Shown one piece after another: positions 1 through 8,879 of a DNA stretch of 48,288 nt. The position numbers and the translations under genes were made by a program. The DNA lies in the NCBI RefSeq assembly GCF_022414595.1, contig NZ_JADWYO010000050.1, positions 1 to 48,288 of the forward strand. Reading direction: 5' to 3'. The DNA comes from Streptomyces sp. MUM 203J. Its GTDB lineage: Bacteria; Actinomycetota; Actinomycetes; Streptomycetales; Streptomycetaceae. Position 1 is the stretch's first letter; every line of letters starts with the position of its first letter. Below the pieces are notes generated by a model, which saw nothing but the letters and a program-made list of their open reading frames with translations, was not told where the DNA came from and did no database searches.

Positions 1-1036
1 CCTCGGTGCCGGAGGCTGCCGCCTCTCCGGCGTCGGGGGCGTCCGGCGCCTTCGGGGCGGTCCCGAGGCCGGCTCCGGTCGCCTGGGGCGCTGCGGCCTT
101 CGGGGTGCCGGCTGCCGGTGCCTCGGCGGGCGCGGTCCCGGGGTCGGCTTCGGGTGCCTCGGTGCCGGAGGCTGCCGCCTGCGGTGTGGGGGCGTCGGCG
201 GTCTGCGGGGTCACCGGTTCGGGGGCGTCGGTGGCGGGGGCGGTCTGTCCGTCGTCGGTCGCGGGCGCCGTGCCGTCGGTCTCCCGGGCGGCGGCGGGTG
301 CCTCGGTACCGGCTGCGCCCGAAGCCTGCGGGGCTACCGGACCGGGGGCGGTTGCGGCCTCGGCCGGGGTGGCGTCCGATGCCGGGTCGGCTGACGTCTC
401 CTCGGCCGCACGGGCGGCCTCCGCGGACGCCGTCCCGGCCCCGGCCTCCGTCTCCGTCTCGGCCCCGGCCTCCGTCTCCGGCGTACGGGCCCGGGGCGCC
501 GTTCCCGTCTCGGCGCCGTCCTCGGGAGCGTCCGTCCCGGCCGCCACCGGTTCGGCCGCCCGCTCCGGCGTACGCGCCTCGGGCACGGAGGCCCCGGTCC
601 CGGCCGCCCCCGCGTCCGCCCCCTCCTCCGCCGTACGGGCCGAAGGCACCGATGCGCGGCGGGCGTTGTCGAAGGACGCTGCCACCAGGTCGGCGGCGCT
701 CGGCGCCGGGTCACCGGCACCCGGGCCGGACCGGGCGCCCGCAGCGGCCCCCACACCCGCGCCCGCCGCTGAGGCGACAGCCGGTTCGGCCGCGGCGGGC
801 ACGCCCGCCGCCAGGGCGCCGGTGCCCTCACCGGAGGCGACCGCCCCGGCCGGTCGCTCCGTGCCCGCCGCACCCGCGGCCTCCGTGTCGGCTGGTTCCG
901 CGGCACCCGAGGCCTCCGCGGTCCCCGCTCCGGCCTGTTCCGCGGCACCCGCGGCCTTCGCGGCCTCCGCGGATGACTCCTCACGCTCCGCGCGATCGAG
1001 TCCGAACACCTTGCGCAGCAAGCTCCGAATGCCCAT
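1..1036 (-). CDS. Ala/Pro/Glu/Thr-rich protein, N-terminal part (runs off the window)
   Basis: The frame is open from an ATG at 1036 to the window edge, with no stop in 345 codons. It begins MGIRSLLRKVFGLDRAE, a short basic amphipathic start, and then becomes a low-complexity chain of Ala, Glu, Pro, Thr and Gly in which segments such as AASGTEAPE recur. This looks like a flexible linker; a folded domain, if any, lies beyond the window. Opposite-strand frames are also long here, but they are shadows of the same biased composition. From memory, Streptomyces proteins with this kind of start can carry a C-terminal von Willebrand factor A domain, but nothing visible tests that. It is divergent from the phoX-like gene, sharing 281 bp of upstream DNA. 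The function is unassigned. Confidence 0.6.
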   Translation of the reverse strand, partial: MGIRSLLRKVFGLDRAEREESSAEAAKAAGAAEQAGAGTAEASGAAEPADTEAAGAAGTERPAGAVASGEGTGALAAGVPAAAEPAVASAAGAGVGAAAGARSGPGAGDPAPSAADLVAASFDNARRASVPSARTAEEGADAGAAGTGASVPEARTPERAAEPVAAGTDAPEDGAETGTAPRARTPETEAGAETETEAGAGTASAEAARAAEETSADPASDATPAEAATAPGPVAPQASGAAGTEAPAAARETDGTAPATDDGQTAPATDAPEPVTPQTADAPTPQAAASGTEAPEADPGTAPAEAPAAGTPKAAAPQATGAGLGTAPKAPDAPDAGEAAASGTE

Positions 1037-1204
1037 GGGCCATGGCCTTTCGCATATCTGGGTGCCGTATTTGTCCGTACTGCGGGAATTCAGGAGAAAT
1101 CATCCCTGGCCAGCGCGGACACGTAAGGTTAGCGGCCCCGCGCGCCGTGGGAAGGGGGCGCCCAATTTGTCAAGGGCGCCTGAACCTCTCCCCGGACGCC
1201 CTAG

Positions 1205-1226
1205 GTTCATATGACGTTCATTCAGG
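1205..1226 (+). promoter_or_regulatory. Putative PHO box (PhoP operator) upstream of the phoX-like gene
   Basis: Two adjacent 11-base units read GTTCATATGAC and GTTCATTCAGG. The Streptomyces PhoP operator is known to be built of 11-nt direct repeats whose first seven bases resemble GTTCACC; each unit here matches five of those seven. A degenerate third unit precedes them at 1194-1204. A possible -10 element, TAACGT, lies at 1254-1259. The position, about 90 bp before a phosphatase gene, fits phosphate control by PhoR-PhoP. Confidence 0.6.
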
Positions 1227-1317
1227 CGCCGTCGCCGGGAATCTGGGCGCGCCTAACGTCCCCGCCGGAAGACCTTCCGACACGATGTCGGCGCGGGGTG
1301 CGCCGAAGGAGGACCAC

Positions 1318-3393
1318 GTGCGCAAGCTCCTGCCGCTGCTCAGCACTCCCTCGCACGCGGGCGGACGTTCCGCCCTCACCTGCCGCTACCGCTGCGGCGA
1401 CGCGTGCTTCCAGGACGTGCCCAACACCAGCGACAACGCCTACGCCGGAGACGTCATAGCCGGTGCCCTCTCCCGCCGGTCCATGGTGCGCGCGGCAGCC
1501 GCCGTCACCGTCACCGCCGCCGCGGGCAGCGCCGTCCTCGGGAGCGCCCCGGAGGCCCAGGCCGCGCAGCCCCCGGCCGGGAAGCCCCACAAGCCGCACC
1601 GGCCCCACAAGCCCGGCAAGGGCGACGGCGCCCGCGGCCTGCGCTTCACCCCGGTCGCGCCCAACACGGCCGACCGGGTCACCGTCCCCGACGGCTACGC
1701 CCAGAACGTGGTCATCCGCTGGGGCGAGCCCATCCTCCGCGGCGCCCCCGCCTTCGACCCGGAGAAGCAGACCGCGCGGGCCCAGGCGGGCCAGTTCGGC
1801 TACAACAACGACTTCCTCTCCCTGCTCCCGCTCCGGGGCGAGCGCGGCCGCCAGGTCCTCGTCGCCAATCACGAGTACACCGACGAGGAGCTGATGTTCC
1901 GCGGTTACGACTCCGCGAACCCGACCCGGGAGCAGGTCGAGATCGCCTGGGCGGCGCACGGCCTGTCCGTGGTCGTCGTCCAGGAGGAGCACCGCAGCGG
2001 CCGGCTCACCCCGGTCACCCGCCACCCGCTGAACCGCCGCCTCACCGCCACCAGCGAGTTCCGGCTCACCGGCCCCGCTGCGGGCAGCGACCTGCTCAAG
2101 ACCTCCGCCGACCCGACCGGCACCAAGGTCCTCGGCACCCTGAACAACTGCGCCGGCGGCACCACCCCGTGGGGCACCACCCTCCACGGCGAGGAGAACT
2201 TCAACCAGTACTTCGCCAACGGCTCCTCCGCCACCGACAAGCGCTACGGCATCGGCTCCGGAGCCACCGGCCGCAAGTGGGAGCGGTTCGACGAGCGCTT
2301 CGACGCCGCCCGGGAGCCCAACGAACCGCACCGCTTCGGCTGGGTCGTCGAGCTGGACCCGTACGACCCGGACTCCACGCCCCGCAAGCACACCGCCCTC
2401 GGCCGCTTCAAGCACGAGGCCGCCCAGCCCCGCCTGACCGCCGACGGCCGCCCCGTCGTCTACATGGGAGACGACGAGCGGTTCGACTACTTCTACAAGT
2501 TCGTGTCGTCGAAGCGGATGAAGAAGGGGCACAGCCGGGCCGCCCGCGAGCACAACCTCTCCCTCCTCGACTCCGGCACCCTCTACGTCGCCCGGATCAC
2601 CGGCGACTCCCCGGCCGACGAGATCGACGGCTCCGGCAAGCTGCCGGACGACGGCGAGTTCGACGGCTCCGGCGTGTGGATCCCGCTCGCCACCGACGGC
2701 GTCTCGCACGTCCCCGGCATGACCGCCGAGGAGGTGTACGTCTTCACCCGCCTCGCCGCGGACAAGGTCGGCGCCACCAAGATGGACCGCCCCGAGGACG
2801 TCGAGCCCTCCCCGCGCTCCGGCCGCGTGTACATCGCGCTCACCAACAACACCAAGCGCGGTACGGGCGGCAACCCCGGCGCCGACGAGGCCAACCCGCG
2901 CAACGAGAACAAGCACGGCCACGTCCTGGAACTGGCCGAGCACTGGGACGACCCGGCCTCCGACGGCTTCGCCTGGCGGCTGTTCCTCGTCGCGGGCGAC
3001 CCGGAGGACCCGGCCTCGTACTTCGCGGGCTACCCGAAGGACCAGGTCTCCCCGATCTCCTGCCCCGACAACGTCGCCTTCGATCCGCACGGCAACCTGT
3101 GGATCTCCACCGACGGCAACAGGCTGGGATCCCACGACGGCCTGTTCGGTGTCGCCACGCGCGGCGAGCGGCGCGGTGAGCTGAAGCAGTTCCTGACCGT
3201 GCCGCGCGGCGCCGAGACCTGCGGCCCGGTCATCCAGGACCGCCGCGTGCTCGTCGCCGTCCAGCACCCGGGCGAGATCGACGGCGCCTCCGTCGAGAAC
3301 CCGGCCTCGGTCTGGCCCGACGGGCCGGGCCGGATCGTCCGCCCGTCGGTCGTCTCCGTCTACCGCGAGGACGGGCGGGACATCGGCTGCTGA
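1318..3393 (+). CDS. phoX: PhoX-family (DUF839) secreted alkaline phosphatase
   Basis: This 691-residue protein belongs to the PhoX/DUF839 family of metal-dependent phosphatases (calcium and iron in characterised members) that release phosphate from organic esters outside the cell. The start is a GTG behind AAGGAGGA. The N-terminus has the conserved Cys-bearing region ending VPNTSDNAYAGD, then a twin-arginine motif (SRRSMVR, residues 52-58) with a hydrophobic stretch and an Ala-x-Ala site near residue 83, so Tat export is expected. Family motifs include NNCAGGTTPWGT (about 275), HGEENFNQYF, YMGDDERFDYFY (about 382), EDVEPSPRSGRVYIALTNN and PDNVAFDPHGNLWISTDGN. A PHO-box-like repeat lies upstream, and a perfect inverted repeat lies just past the stop. 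Family membership is firm; the gene symbol follows family naming. Confidence 0.9.
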   Translation: MRKLLPLLSTPSHAGGRSALTCRYRCGDACFQDVPNTSDNAYAGDVIAGALSRRSMVRAAAAVTVTAAAGSAVLGSAPEAQAAQPPAGKPHKPHRPHKPGKGDGARGLRFTPVAPNTADRVTVPDGYAQNVVIRWGEPILRGAPAFDPEKQTARAQAGQFGYNNDFLSLLPLRGERGRQVLVANHEYTDEELMFRGYDSANPTREQVEIAWAAHGLSVVVVQEEHRSGRLTPVTRHPLNRRLTATSEFRLTGPAAGSDLLKTSADPTGTKVLGTLNNCAGGTTPWGTTLHGEENFNQYFANGSSATDKRYGIGSGATGRKWERFDERFDAAREPNEPHRFGWVVELDPYDPDSTPRKHTALGRFKHEAAQPRLTADGRPVVYMGDDERFDYFYKFVSSKRMKKGHSRAAREHNLSLLDSGTLYVARITGDSPADEIDGSGKLPDDGEFDGSGVWIPLATDGVSHVPGMTAEEVYVFTRLAADKVGATKMDRPEDVEPSPRSGRVYIALTNNTKRGTGGNPGADEANPRNENKHGHVLELAEHWDDPASDGFAWRLFLVAGDPEDPASYFAGYPKDQVSPISCPDNVAFDPHGNLWISTDGNRLGSHDGLFGVATRGERRGELKQFLTVPRGAETCGPVIQDRRVLVAVQHPGEIDGASVENPASVWPDGPGRIVRPSVVSVYREDGRDIGC

Positions 3394-3408
3394 CGGCCGG
3401 CGATGAGC

Positions 3409-3448
3409 TTCACGAGGTGGCGCGGGCCTGTGCGCGCCACCTCGTGAA
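3409..3448. terminator. Perfect 16-bp inverted repeat after phoX
   Basis: The arms TTCACGAGGTGGCGCG and its exact complement flank an 8-base loop, 15 bases after the phoX stop codon. It probably ends phoX transcription. It lies inside the last codons of the convergent gene, so those codons double as hairpin DNA. There is no T run, which is common for Streptomyces terminators. Confidence 0.6.
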
Positions 3449-4462
3449 CTGCTCCGCCGGGTCTCCCGTGTACACCCAGGGGACCCGGGACGCCCGCGCC
3501 CCGAGCAGGCCGAACACCTCCGCGGCGACATCCAGCCGCCCGGCGTGACAAGCCGCGTGCGCCAGGTAGTTGAGGAACTCGACCTCCTCGGGCCGGACCG
3601 GGCCCGGCGCCCGGTCGCCCAGCCAGCGCTCCCAGCTGCGCAGCACCTCGGTCACCGCCAGTTCGTGCTTCCAGTGCTGGTCGAAGCCGCGCACCGACCC
3701 CGGCCCCCGCCCGCGCCCGAGCGCCCCGTCCACCACGTACCGGTACTCCTCCACCCGTGCGACCTGCACCAGCGCCGGCAGCGGCGACCCGGGCGGTGCC
3801 GCCCCCGCCGCGTCCCGCGCGAAGTCGTACATGGACCCGTGCGTGCCGTGCCACCGTGCCGACCAGTAGCGCAGCATCTGCACATGCCCCTCCGTGTTGT
3901 GCGGGTCGCGCCGCCGCAGCTCGTCCCACCAGCGGCGCAGCTCCGCCCGGCCGACCCCGCCGTCGTACAGCCGGGCCACCGTCAGCAGCGACACCCAGGG
4001 CAGCGGGTCGACGGGCCGCGCGTCCGCCGCCGTCAGGCAGGCCAGCACGGTCGCGTCCAGCCGCTGCCGGTCCGGTGCCGCGCCGCGCCCCGCCACGATG
4101 GCCGCGTCGAAGACCCGTACGACCTCGGTGGCGGCCCGCAGCACCACCGCGTCCGGGTTCTCCGGCTCGGCCGCCCGCCAGGCCTCCGCGACGGAGCTGC
4201 CCGCCGCGGCATGGGCGAGCAGCCGCACCCGGTGGGTGCGCAGCGGCCAGTCGTCGCCGGTCGCGGCCAGCAGGTCGCGGGGGCCCTGCCACCGTCCGAT
4301 AACGATGTCGTGGCGCACGTCCGACAAGGCGGCGTCCCCGCAGTCCGGGTCCAGATCCGGCACGAAACGGTCCTCGCGGCGCGCGTTCCTCCTCCCGCGC
4401 CGCCCCGGCAGGCCGGTCCGCCTGCCGCCTCCGTCGCGCTCGGCGCGATGGCGTGCCGCCAT
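3410..4462 (-). CDS. Conserved hypothetical protein, helical, soluble
   Basis: This is a 350-residue protein with no signal peptide or membrane segment. The ATG start sits behind a strong GGGGGAGAGGG site. After a basic N-terminal tail of about 30 residues the chain is rich in Trp, Arg, Ala and Leu and looks like helical repeats (for example RLDVAAEVFGLLGARASRVP near the C-terminus), as in TPR-like scaffolds. I do not recognise a catalytic motif and give no function. It converges with phoX, the two stops being 16 bases apart, and lies 149 bases downstream of the permease gene on the same strand, so the two could be co-transcribed. Confidence 0.75.
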   Translation of the reverse strand: MAARHRAERDGGGRRTGLPGRRGRRNARREDRFVPDLDPDCGDAALSDVRHDIVIGRWQGPRDLLAATGDDWPLRTHRVRLLAHAAAGSSVAEAWRAAEPENPDAVVLRAATEVVRVFDAAIVAGRGAAPDRQRLDATVLACLTAADARPVDPLPWVSLLTVARLYDGGVGRAELRRWWDELRRRDPHNTEGHVQMLRYWSARWHGTHGSMYDFARDAAGAAPPGSPLPALVQVARVEEYRYVVDGALGRGRGPGSVRGFDQHWKHELAVTEVLRSWERWLGDRAPGPVRPEEVEFLNYLAHAACHAGRLDVAAEVFGLLGARASRVPWVYTGDPAEQFTRWRAQARATS

Positions 4463-4611
4463 TGCCCTCTCCCCCGTCGCGTGGTCACGTACCGGTCGGT
4501 CAGCCGGTGCTCGTCGGGTGCGTACCGGGCTCGCCGTGCCCGGTACGCTCGCGTGCTCGTGTGCTCGTGCTCGGTGTGCCGAAGGGCGCCCGCCGGAATC
4601 CCGCGGGGCCG

Positions 4612-6138
4612 TCAGAAGTCGGTCGCCAGAGGCTCGTCCGCGCCCGGGCGGTGGCCGCGCCGCGACATGCCGGGCTGACCGCTCCCGTACGCTCCGTACG
4701 GGCCGTACGTCCCTGCCCCCTCCCTCTCGGCCAGTGCCCGCACCGCGTCCAGCTTCGCCGGACGGTAGTACGAACTACCCCTCCGCCAGTACCACGTCAT
4801 CGGAACGAGACCTGCGGCCAGTCCGCCCACCCCGATCACGACGGACGTACCGGACAGCTCCGTCAGTGACTCGAAGAAGATCCACAGCATGAACGCGGCC
4901 CCCGCCAGCGGCCACACCCCGCCCAGTACGAACTCCCGCACCGACGACATCAGCCGCCTCCGGTACGCGGCCACCGCGGCCACCCCGGCCAGCCCGTAGT
5001 AGAACGCGACCTGCAGGCCCATCGCGCTCACCGCGCCCGTCAGGATCTCCCCGACCGACCCCAGCGCGTTCGACGCCACGAACAGCGCCAGCGCCACCCC
5101 TCCCACCGCGGTCACCGCCACCCACGGGGTGTTCCAGCGCCGGTGCACGGCTCCGAGCGCGGCCGGCATCGTCCGGTCCCGGCCCATCGCGAACAGCGAC
5201 CGGGTCACCTGGATCAGCGTCGTCTCCAGTGTCGCCACGGTCGACAGCATCACCGCCACGATCAGCAGCTTGCCGCCCATGCCCGGCCAGACCGCCTCGC
5301 CCAGCAGCGCCAGGGTGTTCACCCCGCCGCCCCCGGTGATCTCCTCGGCGGTCAGGATGACGTTCACCGCGACCGTGAACGCCTCGAAGAGCAGGAACAC
5401 CACCCCCACCCCCAGCAGCGCGGCGAGCCCCGCGGTGCGGCGGCCCCGGGTCTCCTCGCTCAGGTTGCTGGTGACGTCCCAGCCCCAGTAGTAGAACGCG
5501 GCGATCAGCGCGCCCGACGCGAAGCCCGAGGCGCCGTCGAAGTGCCCGAACCCGAACCACGACCAGTCGAAGGCCGCTGCCGCGCCCCGGTGCAGCACCG
5601 CACCCAGCACGAAGAGCAGCAGAAGCAGCAACTCCACTCCGGTCAGGACCAGCTGGGCCCGCACAGTGAGCCGTATCCCGCCCAGTACGACCAGCAGTAT
5701 CACCAGGAACCAGCCCGCACCGACCGCTGTGGCCAGCGCCGTGTCGTCGGCCAGCGCCGGGTCGTACAGCGCCAGCGTCAGCGCGCCCGCGGGCAGCGAC
5801 CCGGCGACCATGAAGAGCGTCGTCGACACCACCAGCGCCCATCCGCACAGGAACCCGAGGGACGGGTGCAGTGTCCGCCCCACCCACGAATAGGCGGCGC
5901 CCGCGTTGACGTCGATCCGGCCGAGCCTGCCGTACGCGAGCACGATGCCCAGCATGGGCAGCGCGCAGTACAGCAGCGCCGCGGGCGCGGCCAGGCCCAC
6001 GGCGCCGACCAGCACGGCGGTCGTGGCGGCCAGGGAGTAGGCCGGGGCGCTGCCCGCGACCGCCATCACGGTCGTGTCGAACCTGCCGAGCACATCGGGC
6101 CGCAAGGCCCTGCCGCTGCTGCCGGAGGTGTTGCGCAT
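4612..6138 (-). CDS. APC-superfamily amino acid permease
   Basis: This 508-residue integral membrane protein has about 12 hydrophobic segments. It starts with the family's typical TM1 pattern (DTTVMAVAGSAPAYSLAATT), where the unwound Gly/Ser-rich stretch binds the substrate amino acid or amine. Further features are the TM3 region GAAYSWVGRTLHPSLGFLCGW and a hydrophilic C-terminal tail rich in Gly, Tyr and Arg. APC proteins usually take up amino acids or polyamines by proton symport; the substrate cannot be read from this sequence. The ATG has AAGGACG upstream. The next gene upstream is divergent, with 190 bases between them. Confidence 0.88.
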   Translation of the reverse strand: MRNTSGSSGRALRPDVLGRFDTTVMAVAGSAPAYSLAATTAVLVGAVGLAAPAALLYCALPMLGIVLAYGRLGRIDVNAGAAYSWVGRTLHPSLGFLCGWALVVSTTLFMVAGSLPAGALTLALYDPALADDTALATAVGAGWFLVILLVVLGGIRLTVRAQLVLTGVELLLLLLFVLGAVLHRGAAAAFDWSWFGFGHFDGASGFASGALIAAFYYWGWDVTSNLSEETRGRRTAGLAALLGVGVVFLLFEAFTVAVNVILTAEEITGGGGVNTLALLGEAVWPGMGGKLLIVAVMLSTVATLETTLIQVTRSLFAMGRDRTMPAALGAVHRRWNTPWVAVTAVGGVALALFVASNALGSVGEILTGAVSAMGLQVAFYYGLAGVAAVAAYRRRLMSSVREFVLGGVWPLAGAAFMLWIFFESLTELSGTSVVIGVGGLAAGLVPMTWYWRRGSSYYRPAKLDAVRALAEREGAGTYGPYGAYGSGQPGMSRRGHRPGADEPLATDF

Positions 6139-6328
6139 TGCCGAACGTCCTTGACTGGCAGGGAATATGGCGTTGTGTCAACCAGCTGTGGCACTGGGTG
6201 GAGCGATCCGCTGCGCATCGTAGTGGCGGCCCCGAGTTGCCGAGTGCGGCGGGCGGGTGTGCGCTGGACGGGGACCGTCTGTGGGAGACCGGGACCGTGG
6301 AGACGCGGGACCGTGAAAGGAGTCCGCC

Positions 6329-6736
6329 ATGGGCGCACACGCCGCTCCGGCCCGCCACCGCCGCGCACTGCCCCGGGGCACGGCGGATGACCGTCACACC
6401 ATGAGCTGGGCGCTGCCCGCCGGCCTGGCCTTCGTGTACGGGCTCTACGCCGGGTTCCTGGAGCGCGGCGACGGCCCCACGCACTGGGGCGACTTCTGGT
6501 TCGGCCTGGTCAGCGGTGTGGTGTTCGGCGTGCTCGCCTACACCCTCGGCCGCTACCAGCGGGCCCTGCCGCGCGAGCTGCGCGCCCTCGCGTACGGGGT
6601 GCTGGGGGGCGGTTCCATCGGCTTCCTGCACAGCACGGCGGGCGGCTACAGCGTGCTGAGCAGTTCGGTGCTGGGCCTGATCGTGGGCGCGGCGATCGGC
6701 GGGGCGGCGTTCTACGCCTTCTACGTCCACGAGTAG
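6329..6736 (+). CDS. Small conserved membrane protein
   Basis: This 135-residue protein has an ATG start preceded by AAAGGAG. A 25-residue basic N-terminal tail with several His and Arg precedes four hydrophobic segments: WALPAGLAFVYGLYAGFL, FGLVSGVVFGVLAYTLG, a Gly-rich ALAYGVLGGGSIGFLH, and VLGLIVGAAIGGAAFYAFY. The Gly-x3-Gly patterns suggest close helix packing. No enzymatic motif is present. It is divergent from the permease and 62 bases before the ABC exporter operon, so co-expression with the exporter is possible but unproven. Confidence 0.75.
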   Translation: MGAHAAPARHRRALPRGTADDRHTMSWALPAGLAFVYGLYAGFLERGDGPTHWGDFWFGLVSGVVFGVLAYTLGRYQRALPRELRALAYGVLGGGSIGFLHSTAGGYSVLSSSVLGLIVGAAIGGAAFYAFYVHE

Positions 6737-6798
6737 GCACGCGACCGCCAGCGGTCACGTGTTGGCGCTCGCCCGCCGCACGTCCGAGACTGGGGACC

Positions 6799-7812
6799 AT
6801 GGCTGACTACGCCGTGGAGACGAACGCCCTGGTGAAGGTCTTCGGCAGCACCCGGGCCGTGGACGGGGTCGACCTTCGGGTCCCGGCCGGGACGGTCTAC
6901 GGCGTCCTCGGCCCGAACGGCGCCGGCAAGACCACGACGGTCAAGGTCCTCGCGACCCTCCTGCGGCCCGACGCCGGCGAGGCGCGGGTCTTCGGCCGGG
7001 ACGTCGTCCGGGACGCCGACGCGGTACGCGGCCGGGTGAGCCTGACCGGGCAGTACGCGTCCGTGGACGAGGACCTGACCGGCACCGAGAACCTGGTCCT
7101 GCTCGGCCGCCTGCTGGGCCACTCCCGCCCGGCCGCCCGGGAGCGGTCGGCGCAGCTGCTGGAGGCGTTCGGCCTGTCGGAGGCGGCGGGCCGCCAGATC
7201 AAGAACTACTCGGGCGGGATGCGCCGCCGCATCGACATCGCGGCGTCCATTCTGAACACCCCCGACCTGCTGTTCCTGGACGAGCCGACCACCGGCCTCG
7301 ACCCGCGCTCCCGCAACCAGGTGTGGGACATCGTGCGGGCCGTCGTCGCCCAGGGCACGACCGTGCTGCTCACCACCCAGTACCTGGACGAGGCGGACCA
7401 GCTCGCGTCCCGGATCGCGGTCATCGACCAGGGCCGGGTGATCGCGGAGGGCACGAAGGGCGAGCTGAAGGCCTCGGTGGGCGCGGGCGCCGTGCACGTA
7501 CGGCTCCGCCGTGCCGAGCAGCGCCCGGAGGCCGAGCGCACCCTGGTCGCGGCCCTCGGGGCGACCGTGCAGCTCGACCCCGACCCGGTCGCGCTGACCG
7601 CGCGGGTCGACGGGCACCGTACGGAACTCGGTGCCGCGGAGCAGGCGGCGCGGGCGCTGGCGGAGCTGGCCCGGTCGGGCGTCACCGTGGACACCTTCGC
7701 GCTGGGCCAGCCCAGTCTGGACGAGGTCTTCCTGGCGCTCACCGGCAAGGAGGCCCCGGCGGACCCGGGCGCGTCAGGCGATGGCGGCGAGGAGCGGGAG
7801 GAGCGGGCATGA
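6799..7812 (+). CDS. ABC exporter ATP-binding protein, DrrA-like
   Basis: This 337-residue ATPase has Walker A GPNGAGKTTT (about residue 38), Q-loop region SLTGQYASVDEDLTG, signature YSGGMRRRIDIAAS, Walker B LLFLDEPTTGLDP and a switch His-equivalent region TTQYLDEADQLA. The C-terminal extension of about 100 residues, ending in the SLDEVFLALTGKEA motif, is typical of the daunorubicin-resistance (DrrA) subfamily, which powers export of drugs or lipids with a two-gene permease. The last codon overlaps the permease start by four bases (ATGA), so the two are translationally coupled. The substrate is unknown. Confidence 0.92.
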   Translation: MADYAVETNALVKVFGSTRAVDGVDLRVPAGTVYGVLGPNGAGKTTTVKVLATLLRPDAGEARVFGRDVVRDADAVRGRVSLTGQYASVDEDLTGTENLVLLGRLLGHSRPAARERSAQLLEAFGLSEAAGRQIKNYSGGMRRRIDIAASILNTPDLLFLDEPTTGLDPRSRNQVWDIVRAVVAQGTTVLLTTQYLDEADQLASRIAVIDQGRVIAEGTKGELKASVGAGAVHVRLRRAEQRPEAERTLVAALGATVQLDPDPVALTARVDGHRTELGAAEQAARALAELARSGVTVDTFALGQPSLDEVFLALTGKEAPADPGASGDGGEEREERA

Positions 7813-8663
7813 GCACCACCACGACGACCGACGAACGGGCGTTCGTCGCCCCCCGCCCCGACGAGCTGGCCGGTCTGCTCGTGCAGGGCGCCGGGCAGCG
7901 CCCGCCGCGCCCCTCGGCGCTCTCCGCCTCGCTCACCTTCGGCTGGCGGGCCATGCTGAAGATCAAGCACGTGCCCGAGCAGATGTTCGATGTGACGGCG
8001 TTCCCGATCATGATGGTGCTGATGTACACGTACCTCTTCGGGGGCGCGCTGGCCGGCTCGGTCTCCGCGTACATCCAGTTCCTGCTGCCGGGCATCCTGG
8101 TGATGAGCGTCGTGATGATCACGATGTACACCGGGGTCGCGGTCAACAACGACATCACGAAGGGCGTCTTCGACCGCTTCCGCACCCTCCCCGTCTGGCG
8201 CCCGGCGCCCATGGTCGGCTACCTGCTGGGCGACGTCGTCCGCTATCTGATCGCCTCCGCCGTGATGCTGTCGGTGGGCCTGCTGATCGGCTACCGCCCG
8301 GAGGGCGGGATCGGCGGGGTCCTCGGCGGGGTGGCGCTGCTGATGGTCTTCTCCTTCGCCTTCTCCTGGATCTGGACGATGTTCGGGCTGATGCTGCGCT
8401 CGGAGAAGTCCGTGATGGGCGTCAGCATGATGGTGATCTTCCCGCTGACCTTCCTCAGCAACGTGTTCGTCGACCCGAGGACGATGCCGGGCTGGCTCCA
8501 GGCCTTCGTGAACAACAGCCCCGTGACCCACCTGGCCACATCGGTGCGGGAGCTGATGGCGGGCGGCTGGCCGGGCGTCGACATCCTGTGGACGCTGGCC
8601 TGGTCGGCCTTGTTCGTGCTGGTCTTCGGCGCGGTGACGATGCGGCTGTACAACCGCAGGTAG
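7809..8663 (+). CDS. ABC-2 type transporter permease, DrrB-like
   Basis: This 284-residue membrane protein partners the preceding ATPase; its ATG overlaps the upstream stop. After about 40 polar residues come six hydrophobic segments. The family-typical DrrB patterns are PIMMVLMYTYLFGGA, YIQFLLPGILVMSVVM, NNDITKGVFDRFRTLPVWRPA (the coupling-helix region) and PLTFLSNVFVDPRTMPGWLQ. The ABC-2 permease forms the membrane pore of a drug, lipid or polysaccharide exporter. Nothing nearby names the cargo. Confidence 0.9.
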   Translation: MSTTTTTDERAFVAPRPDELAGLLVQGAGQRPPRPSALSASLTFGWRAMLKIKHVPEQMFDVTAFPIMMVLMYTYLFGGALAGSVSAYIQFLLPGILVMSVVMITMYTGVAVNNDITKGVFDRFRTLPVWRPAPMVGYLLGDVVRYLIASAVMLSVGLLIGYRPEGGIGGVLGGVALLMVFSFAFSWIWTMFGLMLRSEKSVMGVSMMVIFPLTFLSNVFVDPRTMPGWLQAFVNNSPVTHLATSVRELMAGGWPGVDILWTLAWSALFVLVFGAVTMRLYNRR

Positions 8664-8725
8664 AGGCTTGCGAGCGAGGCGTACTCTGGGGAGGACCCAC
8701 CCGCCCCCCCGTCCAGGGAGAAGCC

Positions 8726-8854
8726 GTGTCCGACGACGAGCGCTGGAAGGAGCGCGGTGTCGCCCTGCGCGTCTTCGTGTACGTCTTCGTGACGCACGCG
8801 CTGGCGGGGTTCGTGTGGATCCTCTTCTACGTGGGGCAGCACGCGAACAGGTGA
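8726..8854 (+). CDS. 42-residue single-span membrane protein, DUF6126-like
   Basis: The GTG start is preceded by AGGGAGAAG. The peptide has a charged N-terminus (SDDERWKERGVALR), one membrane helix (VFVYVFVTHALAGFVWILFY) and a short tail ending in GQHANR. The WKERG start followed by one helix containing THxxAGF matches my recollection of the Streptomyces DUF6126 family of tiny membrane proteins, whose role is unknown. It lies 62 bases after the permease and 25 bases before cobL, so it could be the last gene of the exporter operon or stand alone. Confidence 0.72.
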   Translation: MSDDERWKERGVALRVFVYVFVTHALAGFVWILFYVGQHANR

Positions 8855-8879
8855 CGACCGGCCGGTAGGGTTCCGGGGC

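Noticed and set aside
6..1214. Long plus-strand Ala/Ser/Gly-rich frame
   Set aside because: The minus-strand frame starting at 1036 has a sensible MGIRSLLRKVF start; the plus frame is its low-complexity shadow and lacks a start signal.
118..1317. Upstream extension of the phoX-like gene to 1091 residues
   Set aside because: The extension is Arg/Pro noise and passes through the PHO-box region; the GTG at 1318 has AAGGAGGA and the family N-terminus.
1222..3531. 769-residue minus-strand frame opposite phoX
   Set aside because: Val/Gly/Asp-rich antisense shadow with no motif; phoX is certain on the other strand.
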